Assembly (NCBI RefSeq): GCF_014269025.2
Contig: NZ_CP077094.1
Location: 2,728,001-2,792,000, forward strand
DNA from: Pseudomonas promysalinigenes
GTDB lineage: Bacteria; Pseudomonadota; Gammaproteobacteria; Pseudomonadales; Pseudomonadaceae
Direction: 5' to 3'
Length of the DNA: 64,000 nt
The position numbers and the translations under genes were made by a program. Numbering within the stretch: the stretch's first letter is position 1; each line of letters opens with the position of its first letter. Of this stretch, positions 51,492-61,101 are shown in pieces. Under the pieces are notes generated by a model that saw only the letters and a program-made list of their open reading frames with translations, was not told the DNA's origin and did not search any database.

Positions 51492-52385
51492 TCAGCCCGC
51501 GCTGGCTGGCATCAGTGTCGCGATCAACGCCCGTACCGTACCCGGCAAAGCCTGCAGCTCACGCACCAGGATGCTGCGCTCGCGCACGGCCCACGGCTCG
51601 TCCAGGTCGATGGTGACCAGCTCCATGGTCTGGCTATGCCGGATGGCGGCAGATTCGGGGATGATACCGATGCCCACCCCGGCTTCCACCAGCCGGCAGA
51701 TGGCCTCGAAGCTCGACAGCTGAATCCGTAGCGAGAGGTTCAGGCCCATACGTTCCACATGGTCACGTAGAAAACTCAGCAAGGTGCTGCCGTCGTGCAG
51801 GCCGATGTGCTGGAAAGCCAGGGTCTGCTTGAACGTCACGGTCTTGCGCCCGGCCAGCTCGTGGGCCGTCGGTACGATCAGCACCAGCCTGTCGGTACTG
51901 AAATGCAGCACCTGCAAGCCGCTGGCTTCCACGGGCCCGGCGATGATGCCCATATCGCTGCTGCCATCGAGCACGCCCCGCACGATGTCCCGCGACAGGC
52001 GCTCCTGCAGGTCGACGGTGACCCCGGGGCGTTTGGCCATGAAGCCGGCAAGCACTTCTGGCAAAAATTCGGTCACGGCGGTGGTGTTGGCGAAGATCCG
52101 AATATGCCCCACCTGGTCGGTGCCGAACTGAGCGAACTCAGCTTTGAGGTAGTCGACCTGACGCATGATCAAACGGGCATGCATCAACAACTTCTGCCCT
52201 GCAGGGGTCAATTCCACGCCACGGCTGTCACGGTATAGCAAGCGGCTATCGAGCTGAGCTTCCAAGGCTTTGATCCGGGCACTGGCGGCCGCTGGCGAGA
52301 GAAACGCCCGACGCGCGCCCTGGGTGAGGCTTGGTGACTCGCCGATATGGATGAAAAGCCGCAGGTCTGCCAGATCAAAGTGCAT
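51492..52385 (-). CDS. ripR: LysR family transcriptional regulator of itaconate catabolism (RipR-like)
   Basis: A 297-residue LysR regulator. The winged helix is at residues 1-60 (FDLADLRLFIHIGESPSLTQ, GARRAFLSPAAASARIKALE) and the effector domain follows from about residue 90. It lies divergent from the itaconyl-CoA hydratase gene, as ripR (PA0877) does in P. aeruginosa. The start at 52,385 has GGGAGGG upstream; an earlier in-frame ATG is less likely. Two nearly identical T-N11-A boxes, at 52,411 and 57,938, are its probable binding sites. Confidence 0.82.
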   Translation of the reverse strand: MHFDLADLRLFIHIGESPSLTQGARRAFLSPAAASARIKALEAQLDSRLLYRDSRGVELTPAGQKLLMHARLIMRQVDYLKAEFAQFGTDQVGHIRIFANTTAVTEFLPEVLAGFMAKRPGVTVDLQERLSRDIVRGVLDGSSDMGIIAGPVEASGLQVLHFSTDRLVLIVPTAHELAGRKTVTFKQTLAFQHIGLHDGSTLLSFLRDHVERMGLNLSLRIQLSSFEAICRLVEAGVGIGIIPESAAIRHSQTMELVTIDLDEPWAVRERSILVRELQALPGTVRALIATLMPASAG

Positions 52386-52410
52386 AGACCCTCCCATGGA
52401 TGGCGTGGCG

Positions 52411-52450
52411 TTCAGCATACATGAACGCGGCCTTATACAAATGCAAATTC
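52411..52450. promoter_or_regulatory. LysR operator, copy 1 (TTCA-N7-TGAA box)
   Basis: TTCA (52,411-52,414) and TGAA (52,422-52,425) form a T-N11-A LysR box in the 125-base gap between the divergent regulator and hydratase genes. The 40-base region starting there is about 31/40 identical to 57,938-57,977 upstream of the TRAP transporter genes, including the GCCTTA(T/C)ACAAA stretch, which may be the adjacent activation site or -35 region. Confidence 0.75.
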
Positions 52451-52510
52451 ACAGAATGCCAAGCACCTTCCATCATCGGCCCATAACAACAAATGCAGAG
52501 GCCCACGGTT

Positions 52511-53350
52511 ATGACTGCTTGCCACTCGCCCCTCGACTACAGCGCCTGGACGGGGCGTACCGAGGATGCCGTCGATGAATTGAGCCTGAACCTGATCAAG
52601 CGCATTGCCGCCACCTTTGGGCAAACCCCACCCGCCGCAGGGCAACCCCTTCCAGCTTTATGGATGTGGTGCTTCTTCCAGGAACCAGTGGCCGAGTCAC
52701 AGCTAGGCGGTGACGGCCACCCGGCTCGCGGCGGTTTCCTGCCCCCGGCCGACAACCGTAACCGCATGTGGGCTGGCGGGCGGGTCGACTTCATCGCACC
52801 CTTGATCGTTGGCGCGCAGGCCCAGCGCCGCTCGACCCTGCTGCACATCGAGCAAAAGCATGGCCGCACGGGCGCCCTGCTGTTTGTCACAGTGCGTCAT
52901 GAGTACCTGCAGAACGGGCAGCTGTGCGTGCGTGAAGAACAGGACATCGTGTACCGCGAACCCAACCCACCGAAGCTGCACAGCGCCCCGGCAGAAGCCC
53001 CGGCCGATTGGAGCGAAACGGTGACGCCCACACCCACCCTGTTGTTCCGGTATTCCGCCGTCACCTTCAACGGCCACCGCATCCACTACGACTACCCCTA
53101 CGTCACCAGCACCGAAGGCTACGCAGGCTTAGTGGTGCACGGCCCGATGATTGCCACGTTGAACCTGCAAGCGTTCATGCGCGCCAACCCAGGCAAGCAG
53201 GTGCGTCACTTCGCCTACCGCGGCGTGCGCCCGCTGACCGTGCCGGGGGCGTTCGAGGTGGCCGGCCGCATCAGTGCACCCGGCCAGGCCCGGCTGTGGG
53301 CTGGCAATGCCGACGGCGTGGCGCAAAGCGCAGACGTGGTTTTTGACTGA
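52511..53350 (+). CDS. ich: Itaconyl-CoA hydratase (Ich/RipB-like, MaoC/FAS1-like dehydratase)
   Basis: A 279-residue double hot-dog hydratase of the HTD2/FAS1-like dehydratase type, the fold of mesaconyl-C4-CoA and itaconyl-CoA hydratases. The catalytic hydratase-2-like region is FRYSAVTFNGHRIHYDYPYV, then HGPMIATLNLQAF. It would hydrate itaconyl-CoA to citramalyl-CoA. The gene order LysR-hydratase-acyl-CoA dehydrogenase-PrpD-CoA transferase-lyase-TRAP equals the P. aeruginosa itaconate (rip) locus. I chose the ATG at 52,511; the ATG at 52,493 is an alternative. First gene of the enzyme operon. Confidence 0.87.
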   Translation: MTACHSPLDYSAWTGRTEDAVDELSLNLIKRIAATFGQTPPAAGQPLPALWMWCFFQEPVAESQLGGDGHPARGGFLPPADNRNRMWAGGRVDFIAPLIVGAQAQRRSTLLHIEQKHGRTGALLFVTVRHEYLQNGQLCVREEQDIVYREPNPPKLHSAPAEAPADWSETVTPTPTLLFRYSAVTFNGHRIHYDYPYVTSTEGYAGLVVHGPMIATLNLQAFMRANPGKQVRHFAYRGVRPLTVPGAFEVAGRISAPGQARLWAGNADGVAQSADVVFD

Positions 53351-53371
53351 TACCTGACTGGGAATCCCCGC

Positions 53372-54535
53372 ATGCATACGTACGACAGCGATGACCTGAA
53401 CGCCATCCGCGAGGGCGTGCGCGCCTTGTGCGCCGAGTTCGACGCCAGCTACTGGCGCAAGATCGATGAACAAAAAGCCTTCCCGCAAGCGTTCGTCAAA
53501 GCCATGACCGACGCTGGCTGGCTGTCGGCGATGATCCCCGAGGCGTATGGCGGCTCGGGGCTGGGGTTGGCAGAGGCCTCGGTTATTCTTGAGGAGGTCA
53601 ACGCCTGCGGCGGCAACTCCGGTACGGTGCACGGGCAGATGTACAACATGTTCACCCTGCTGCGCCATGGCAGCGAGGAACAAAAGCGCCACTACCTGCC
53701 CAAGCTCGCCAGCGGTGAGCTGCGGCTGCAGTCGATGGGCGTGACGGAACCGACCACCGGGACCGACACCACCAAGATCAAGACCACGGCCGTGCGCCAA
53801 GGTGACAAGTACCTGATCAATGGCCAGAAGGTCTGGATTTCGCGTGTTCAACACTCAGATCTGATGATTCTACTGGCGCGCACCACGCCCCTGCCTGAGG
53901 TGAAGAAAAAATCCGAAGGCATGTCGATTTTCCTGGTCGACTTGCGCCAGGCCATCGGAAACGGCCTGACAGTGCAGCCGATCGCCAACATGGTCAACCA
54001 TGAAACCAACGAGCTGTTCTTCGACAACCTGGAGCTGCCTGTCAGCAGCCTGATCGGCGAAGAAGGCAAAGGCTTTCGCTACATCCTCGATGGCCTCAAC
54101 GCAGAGCGCACCCTGATCGCTGCCGAGTGCATCGGCGATGGCCGCTGGTTCATCGAAAAAGCCAGCGCCTATGCCCGCGACCGGGTAGTGTTCGGCCGCC
54201 CGATCGGGCAGAACCAAGGCGTGCAGTTCCCCATCGCCGAAGCCCACATCGAGCTTGAGGCAGCGGACCTGATGCGCTGGCGCGCCTGCGACGAATACGA
54301 CAGCGGGCAGAACGCCGGGGCCAGTGCGAACATGGCCAAGTACCTGGCCGCCAAAGCTTCCTGGGAGGCGGCCAATGCCTGCCTGCAGACCCACGGCGGC
54401 TTCGGCTTTGCCTGCGAATACGATGTGGAGCGCAAGTTCCGCGAAACCCGCCTGTACCAAGTGGCGCCGATCTCTACCAACCTGATCCTGTCGTACGTGG
54501 CCGAGCATCTGCTCGAGCTGCCGCGTAGTTTCTGA
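53372..54535 (+). CDS. Acyl-CoA dehydrogenase
   Basis: A 387-residue FAD-dependent dehydrogenase with the normal three-domain fold. FAD/substrate motifs are MGVTEPTTGTDTTKIKTTAV and KVWISRVQHSDLMILLA. The glutamate at the medium-chain enzyme position is absent: the stretch reads LYQVAPISTNLI instead of YEGTSQI. A Glu in LNAERTLIAAE sits where isovaleryl-type enzymes keep theirs, so the latter is the likely base. It accompanies the itaconate genes in P. aeruginosa too (PA0879), perhaps for methylsuccinyl-CoA or a related C5 acyl-CoA; this is unproven. Confidence 0.87.
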   Translation: MHTYDSDDLNAIREGVRALCAEFDASYWRKIDEQKAFPQAFVKAMTDAGWLSAMIPEAYGGSGLGLAEASVILEEVNACGGNSGTVHGQMYNMFTLLRHGSEEQKRHYLPKLASGELRLQSMGVTEPTTGTDTTKIKTTAVRQGDKYLINGQKVWISRVQHSDLMILLARTTPLPEVKKKSEGMSIFLVDLRQAIGNGLTVQPIANMVNHETNELFFDNLELPVSSLIGEEGKGFRYILDGLNAERTLIAAECIGDGRWFIEKASAYARDRVVFGRPIGQNQGVQFPIAEAHIELEAADLMRWRACDEYDSGQNAGASANMAKYLAAKASWEAANACLQTHGGFGFACEYDVERKFRETRLYQVAPISTNLILSYVAEHLLELPRSF

Positions 54536-54545
54536 GGGCCTGTTC

Positions 54546-55895
54546 ATGCAGCATACACATGCTTTGGCGGGCTTCCTTGCCGACCTGCATTACGCCCAGA
54601 TCCCCAGCCCGGTATTGGACCGTACCGAAGACCTGTTCCTCGATTGGCTCGGCTCGGCCCTGGCCAGCCAGGGCGCGCACCCGATCCCGCTGTTCGAGCG
54701 CTATGCCCAGCGCATGGGCCCCGCCGAAGGCCGGGCTCGGGTGCTGACCAGTGGGCGCAGCTCTTCAGCCTACTTTGCCGCGCTGGTCAACGGCGCCGCC
54801 TCGCACTTGGTGGAACAGGACGACCTGCATAACAGCTCGGTGCTGCACCCGGCAACCGTGGTGTTCTCGGCCGTTCTGGCGGCAGCCCAAGACCTGGGCA
54901 AGTCAGGCAAGGCCTTGTTGCTGGCGGCCGTGGCCGGTTACGAAGCGGGTATTCGTATCGGTGAATTCCTCGGCCGCTCGCATTACCGGGTTTTCCACAC
55001 CACCGCCACCGTCGGCACGCTGGCAGCAGCGGTGGGCGTCGGCAAACTGTTGGGCTTTGACAAAGAGCAGTTCATCAACCTGCTGGGCACTGCCGGCACC
55101 CAGGCTGCGGGGCTTTGGGAGTTTCTGCGCGATGCGGCCGACTCCAAGCAGTTGCACACCGCCAAGGCCGCCGCCGATGGCCTGCTGGCCGCTTACCTGA
55201 CTGCCGATGGGCTGAGCGGCGCACGCAATATTCTCGAAGGTGACCAGGGCCTTGCTGCCGGCATGTCCAGCGACGCTGACCCGGCTCGCCTCAGCGACCG
55301 GCTGGGCACACGCTGGGCACTGGCGGAAACCTCCTTCAAGTTCCATGCCTCCTGCCGCCACACCCATCCCGCCGCTGACGCGCTGCTGCACTTGATGCAG
55401 CGCGAAGGCCTGAGCCACGAGCACATCGCCAAGGTGGTCACCCGCGTGCACCAAGGCGCCCTTGATGTGCTGGGCCGAGTCAGCGTGCCGAGCACCGTGC
55501 ACCAGGCCAAGTTTTCCATGGGCACGGTGCTTGGCCTGATCGCCGTGCATGGCAGTGCCCAGCTTCTGGAGTTCCGCGACCTGGCACTGACCGACCCGCA
55601 CGTCGCCAGCCTGCGCGACAAGGTCGAAATGCAACTGGACGCTGAAGTGGATGCCGCCTACCCGGCGCGCTGGCTGGGGCGCGTGGAGGTCACCTGCAAC
55701 GATGGCCGGCGCCTGAGCGCGGCCATCGACCAGCCCAAGGGCGACCCCGGCAACACCCTTTCGCGACCGGAGCTGGAAGCCAAGTTCCAGCGGCTGCTGG
55801 CCTATTCCGGCGCCCGTAGCCCGGCCCAGGGCCAGGCCCTGATCGAGCAGGTCTGGCAACTGCGCGATGCGCCCTCGCTGGCCGCGCTGTACTGA
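54546..55895 (+). CDS. MmgE/PrpD family protein
   Basis: A 449-residue protein of the MmgE/PrpD family (2-methylcitrate dehydratase, cis-aconitate decarboxylase/IRG1 fold). Landmarks are DLFLDWLGSALASQGAHP, the conserved HLVEQDDLHNSSVLHPATVV (in place of the DD...HPG box), EAGIRIGEFLGRSHYRVFHT, and FKFHASCRHTHPAADAL. In mammals the family member makes itaconate. Here, in an itaconate-degrading operon, the direction and substrate are unclear (isomerisation or decarboxylation of a C5/C6 acid). Confidence 0.88.
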   Translation: MQHTHALAGFLADLHYAQIPSPVLDRTEDLFLDWLGSALASQGAHPIPLFERYAQRMGPAEGRARVLTSGRSSSAYFAALVNGAASHLVEQDDLHNSSVLHPATVVFSAVLAAAQDLGKSGKALLLAAVAGYEAGIRIGEFLGRSHYRVFHTTATVGTLAAAVGVGKLLGFDKEQFINLLGTAGTQAAGLWEFLRDAADSKQLHTAKAAADGLLAAYLTADGLSGARNILEGDQGLAAGMSSDADPARLSDRLGTRWALAETSFKFHASCRHTHPAADALLHLMQREGLSHEHIAKVVTRVHQGALDVLGRVSVPSTVHQAKFSMGTVLGLIAVHGSAQLLEFRDLALTDPHVASLRDKVEMQLDAEVDAAYPARWLGRVEVTCNDGRRLSAAIDQPKGDPGNTLSRPELEAKFQRLLAYSGARSPAQGQALIEQVWQLRDAPSLAALY

Positions 55896-55913
55896 TGATG
55901 AACAGGTGACCCC

Positions 55914-57113
55914 ATGACTCAAACCGCTCCCCGCCCGCTAGACGGCATCACCGTCATCAGCCTGGAACATGCCATCGCAGCGCCCTTCTGCACCCGCCAA
56001 CTGGCCGACTTGGGTGCCCGTGTGATCAAGATCGAACGCCCCGGCAGTGGTGATTTCGCCCGCGGTTACGACCAGCGCGTCGATGGGCTGGCCTCGCACT
56101 TCGTGTGGACCAATCGCTCCAAGGAAAGCCTCACCCTGGACCTCAAGCAACCTGCCGCCAGCGGCATTCTTGACGCACTGCTGGCCAAAGCCGACGTACT
56201 GGTGCAAAACCTCGCACCCGGCGCCGCCGCACGCATGGGCCTCTCGTTCCAGAGCCTGCACCAGCGCTATCCGCGGTTGATTGTGTGCGATATCTCCGGG
56301 TATGGCGCAGGCGGCCCCTATGAAAAGAAGAAAGCCTACGACCTGCTGATCCAGAGCGAGGGTGGCTTCGTGTCGGTGACCGGCGGCCCCGGCGATGAAG
56401 AAATGGCCAAAGCCGGCTGTTCGATCGCCGATATCGCTGCCGGTATGTATGCCTATACCGGCGTGCTTTCCGCCCTGCTGCTGCGCGATAAGACCGGCCT
56501 TGGCAGCAACATCGACGTGTCGATGCTGGAAAGCCTGGTGGAATGGATGGGCTACCCGATGTACTACGCCTACAACGGCGCGCCGCCGCCTGCGCGTGCC
56601 GGGGCGGCGCACTCCACCATCTACCCGTACGGGCCATTCCCCACGGGGGGTGGCGGCACGATCATGCTCGGCCTGCAGAACGAGCGGGAGTGGGCGCTGT
56701 TTTGCGAGAAGGTCCTGCTGGACCCAGCGCTGGCCAACGATGATCGCTTCAGCGCCAACTTTCGACGCTCAGAAAACCGCGAGGTGCTACGCCAGATCAT
56801 CGTCGATGGCTTCGCCAGTTTGTCCTTGGACGAAGTGGTCGCGCGGCTGGAGGAGGCGCAGATCGCCAACGCCCGGGTCAACGACATGCATGGTGTATGG
56901 CAGCATCCGCAGCTTAAGGCCCGTGATAGCTGGCGTGCAGTGGACAGCCCAGCTGGCGAATTACCAGCGCTGCTGCCTCCAGGGCGCAATGCCGCATTCG
57001 CCCCGCGCATGGACGCGGTGCCGGCCCTGGGCCAACACACCCAGGGCATCCTCGAGGAACTGGGCTTCACGGCAGATCAGCAGGCCAGCCTGGCAGCAGG
57101 AGGCGTCGTATGA
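55914..57113 (+). CDS. ict: Itaconate CoA-transferase (Ict/RipA-like, CaiB/BaiF family III)
   Basis: A 399-residue family III CoA-transferase. The N-terminal pattern PLDGITVISLEHAIAAPFCT, VIKIERPGSGDFARGYD, the nucleotide loop region SGYGAGGPYEKKKAYDLLIQ with the catalytic Asp (KAYDLLIQ), and GSNIDVSMLESLVEW are all present. It would transfer CoA from succinyl-CoA to itaconate, giving itaconyl-CoA for the hydratase. The TGA overlaps the lyase ATG by 4 bases. The specific assignment rests on gene order shared with P. aeruginosa PA0882. Confidence 0.88.
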   Translation: MTQTAPRPLDGITVISLEHAIAAPFCTRQLADLGARVIKIERPGSGDFARGYDQRVDGLASHFVWTNRSKESLTLDLKQPAASGILDALLAKADVLVQNLAPGAAARMGLSFQSLHQRYPRLIVCDISGYGAGGPYEKKKAYDLLIQSEGGFVSVTGGPGDEEMAKAGCSIADIAAGMYAYTGVLSALLLRDKTGLGSNIDVSMLESLVEWMGYPMYYAYNGAPPPARAGAAHSTIYPYGPFPTGGGGTIMLGLQNEREWALFCEKVLLDPALANDDRFSANFRRSENREVLRQIIVDGFASLSLDEVVARLEEAQIANARVNDMHGVWQHPQLKARDSWRAVDSPAGELPALLPPGRNAAFAPRMDAVPALGQHTQGILEELGFTADQQASLAAGGVV

Positions 57114-57928
57114 AAACGGTACGCTCTGCCTTGTTCGTACCCGGCAGCCGCCCCGAGCGCTTCGCCAAGGCCCTGGCTGCCGGCGCCGATGCGGTGATCG
57201 TCGACTTTGAGGACGCCGTTGAGGAGCCGCTCAAGCAACAAGCGCGTCAGCACCTGGCGGCATTCCTCCACGCTAACCCGAGCGCGTCGGTGTGGGTCAG
57301 GGTTAATGCCCCGCAACACCAGGAGCATGCGCCCGACCTTGCATTCTGTGCGCAACAGCCGGGGGTCGTCGGCGTGCTGCTGCCTAAGGTTGAAAATGCC
57401 ACGCAGGTCGCGGTCGCCTGGCACAGTGGCAAGCCTGTCTGGCCGATCATCGAAACTGCCAAGGGGTGGCTGGCCTTGGCGCAGATCGCAAGCGCCGAAG
57501 GTGTCGAGCGGCTGTCGTTCGGCAGCCTCGACCTGGCACTGGATTTAGGCCTGAACACCGACAGCGACGCTGCCCAGTCTTTTCTGGACCAGGCACGCAT
57601 GGCCGTGCAACTGCACTCGCGGGCGGCTGGCTTGCAGCCGCCGCTCGACGGTGTATTCCCGGGCATAGCCGATGACCAAGGGCTGCACCGAGCGATGCGT
57701 CGCGCCCATGACCTGGGCTACGCAGGCGCGCTATGCATCCACCCCAGGCAGATCCCAGTGATTCACGCCGCGCTCGCGCCCAGCGCCGAACAACTGGCAT
57801 GGGCACGGCGGGTGGTGGCAGCCAGTGCTGCGGCCAATGGCGCCGGGGCGTTTCAGCTGGACGGGCAGATGGTCGACGCCCCTGTGTTGTTGCGTGCGCA
57901 GCGCTTGCTGGACTTAACGACGGGCTAA
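57110..57928 (+). CDS. ccl: (S)-citramalyl-CoA lyase (Ccl/RipC-like, CitE family)
   Basis: A 272-residue HpcH/HpaI-CitE TIM-barrel lyase. Signature segments are RSALFVPGSRPERFAKALAA, VIVDFEDAVEEPLKQQA (metal/acid residues), WVRVNAPQ, VGVLLPKVENATQVAVA and the late ALCIHPRQIPVIHAAL. It would cleave citramalyl-CoA to acetyl-CoA and pyruvate, completing itaconate breakdown. It is translationally coupled to the CoA-transferase gene by an ATGA overlap and ends the enzyme operon. Confidence 0.88.
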   Translation: MKTVRSALFVPGSRPERFAKALAAGADAVIVDFEDAVEEPLKQQARQHLAAFLHANPSASVWVRVNAPQHQEHAPDLAFCAQQPGVVGVLLPKVENATQVAVAWHSGKPVWPIIETAKGWLALAQIASAEGVERLSFGSLDLALDLGLNTDSDAAQSFLDQARMAVQLHSRAAGLQPPLDGVFPGIADDQGLHRAMRRAHDLGYAGALCIHPRQIPVIHAALAPSAEQLAWARRVVAASAAANGAGAFQLDGQMVDAPVLLRAQRLLDLTTG

Positions 57929-57937
57929 GCGAGTGCG

Positions 57938-59045
<1,108 letters not shown>

Positions 59046-59102
59046 CGTGCTGCCCTGGCCACCCGCATACGGGTGGCCTGTCTTTTCTGTCTGGAGAATC
59101 CT

Positions 59103-59735
59103 ATGCAATCGCTCAGGCGAGTCTGGGAGCACTTCGAGGAAGGCATGATCGCCTTTCTCCTGGCCGCCATGACCTTGGTGACATTCACTTACGTGGCGCT
59201 CAACAACCTTTACACAATGTTCTACACGCTCAGTGACCACTGGGCCTTCGCCAGCGATTTACTGCTGGGCATCGGTGACCACCTGATGGGCTACGCCCAG
59301 GAGATGACCTGGAGCATCGCCCTGACCAAAGCGCTGTTCGGCTGGTTGATATTCTTCGGCATCGCCTACGGCGTACGTACCGCAGGGCACTTGGGCGTGG
59401 ATGTGCTGGTGCGGCGCACGCCCAAACCAGTGCAACGGGTGCTGGCAATGATCGCCTGTGCCTGCTGCCTGGCCTACGCCGGGCTTTTCCTGGTGGCGAG
59501 CATCCGCTGGGTGAGCGCGGTACTGGTGGCGGGGATCGGCGCCGAGGACCTGGATCGCTATGGCATCAAGATCGGCCACATCGCGCTGATCGTGCCGTTT
59601 GGCTTCATCCTGGTGATCATCCGCTACCTGGAGATTCTCTACCGCCTATTCACCCACCGCCAGTCTGGCCTGGGCCTGGCTGACGAGGCCGCCGAAGCGA
59701 GCAAACTGGCCAATCCGGGTGAGGAGCACCACTGA
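59103..59735 (+). CDS. TRAP transporter small permease (DctQ family)
   Basis: A 210-residue inner-membrane protein with four main hydrophobic segments and the extended periplasmic-side loop between the first two. Typical DctQ features are an early glutamate in WEHFEEGMIAFLLAAMTLVT and the VRTAGHLGVDVLVRRTPKPV segment. It joins the large permease to form the sodium-driven carrier. The ATG at 59,103 has TGGAG upstream. The next ATG overlaps its stop by one base. Confidence 0.9.
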   Translation: MQSLRRVWEHFEEGMIAFLLAAMTLVTFTYVALNNLYTMFYTLSDHWAFASDLLLGIGDHLMGYAQEMTWSIALTKALFGWLIFFGIAYGVRTAGHLGVDVLVRRTPKPVQRVLAMIACACCLAYAGLFLVASIRWVSAVLVAGIGAEDLDRYGIKIGHIALIVPFGFILVIIRYLEILYRLFTHRQSGLGLADEAAEASKLANPGEEHH

Positions 59736-61018
59736 TGACGGTAATCTGCCTGTTCCTGTTGCTGTTCCTGTTCATGTTCCTGGGGGTGCCGATCGCCATT
59801 TCACTGGGCCTCTCGGGTGCGCTCTCTATCCTGATGTTCAGCCAAGACTCGCTGAGCTCGCTGGCGATCAAGTTGTTCGAGACCTCCGACAGCTACACCT
59901 TCCTGGCCATTCCGTTCTTCCTGTTGTCAGGCGCGTTCATGACCACCGGTGGCGTGGCGCAACGGCTGATTGATTTTGCCAACGCCTGCGTCGGGCACAT
60001 TCGTGGTGGCCTGGCCATTGCAGCGGTGCTGGCCTGCATGCTGTTCGCCGCGTTGTCAGGTTCGTCACCTGCCACGGTAGCGGCCGTGGGCTCGATCGCC
60101 GTTGCCGGCATGGTGCGTTCGGGTTATCCGCGTGAGTTTGGCGCAGGCATCATCTGTAACGCAGGTACCCTTGGCATCCTGATTCCACCTTCGATCGTCA
60201 TGGTGGTGTACTCGGCCGCCACCGAGACGTCGGTGGGCAAGCTGTTCATGGCAGGTGTGATACCGGGCATTCTGCTGGGGCTGGCGCTGATGGTGACCAT
60301 CTATATCGTTGCGCGCATCAAGAAGCTCCCAGCACAACCGCGTGCCAGCTTTGCCCAGTGGCTGACCTGCGCTCGCCGCGCGTTCTGGGGCCTGTTGTTG
60401 CTGGTAATCATCCTCGGCGGTATCTACAGCGGTATGTTCACCCCCACCGAAGCGGCAGCAGTGGCGGCGGTGTATTCGGCGTTCATCGCACTGTTCGTGT
60501 ACAAGGACATGCGCATCAAGGACTGCCCGAAAGTCCTGCTGGAGTCGGGCCGACTGACCATCATGCTGCTGTTCATCATCGCCAACGCCATGCTGTTCGC
60601 CCATGTGCTGACCACCGAACAGATCCCCCAGCAGATCACTCAGTGGGTGATGTCCGAAGGGCTGACGCCCATCGGCTTCCTGATCATGGTCAACATCGTG
60701 CTGCTGGTGGCCGGCAGTTTCATGGAGCCGTCGGCGATCATCCTGATCCTGGCGCCGATCTTCTTCCCGATAGCCATGAAGCTGGGCATCGATCCGATTC
60801 ACCTGGGCATCGTGATGGTGGTGAACATGGAAATTGGCCTGGTTCACCCACCGGTAGGGCTGAACCTGTTCGTCACCTCGGCGGTGACCGGGCTGACGTT
60901 AGGGCAGACGATACGCGCGGCCCTGCCTTGGCTGATGATCCTGCTGTTGTTCCTGGTGCTGGTGACCTATGTGCCGTTCATCTCGCTGGCCCTGCCGGAA
61001 TGGCTGGGTATGCCATGA
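59735..61018 (+). CDS. TRAP transporter large permease (DctM family)
   Basis: A 427-residue protein with about 12 membrane segments. It has the DctM hallmarks FLAIPFFLLSGAFMTTGGVA, LSGSSPATVAAVGSIAVAGM, GTLGILIPPSIVMVVY, GMFTPTEAAAVAAVYSAFIA and MEIGLVHPPVGLNLFVTSAV. It is the carrier of the itaconate-type TRAP system, overlapping the small permease gene by one base. A long hairpin follows at 61,044. Confidence 0.92.
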   Translation: MTVICLFLLLFLFMFLGVPIAISLGLSGALSILMFSQDSLSSLAIKLFETSDSYTFLAIPFFLLSGAFMTTGGVAQRLIDFANACVGHIRGGLAIAAVLACMLFAALSGSSPATVAAVGSIAVAGMVRSGYPREFGAGIICNAGTLGILIPPSIVMVVYSAATETSVGKLFMAGVIPGILLGLALMVTIYIVARIKKLPAQPRASFAQWLTCARRAFWGLLLLVIILGGIYSGMFTPTEAAAVAAVYSAFIALFVYKDMRIKDCPKVLLESGRLTIMLLFIIANAMLFAHVLTTEQIPQQITQWVMSEGLTPIGFLIMVNIVLLVAGSFMEPSAIILILAPIFFPIAMKLGIDPIHLGIVMVVNMEIGLVHPPVGLNLFVTSAVTGLTLGQTIRAALPWLMILLLFLVLVTYVPFISLALPEWLGMP

Positions 61019-61043
61019 ACCTCGGTTTCAAAGGTTGAGTCAC

Positions 61044-61090
61044 GGGGTGTATCGACTGTTGCAAGTGCGTTTGCCTGCTCGATACGCCCC
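61044..61090. terminator. Bidirectional terminator hairpin
   Basis: A 12-base stem (GGGGTGTATCGA / TCGATACGCCCC, one G-T pair) encloses a 23-base loop between the convergent TRAP operon and LysR gene. Confidence 0.6.
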
Positions 61091-61101
61091 TAGGGGCTAC
61101 G

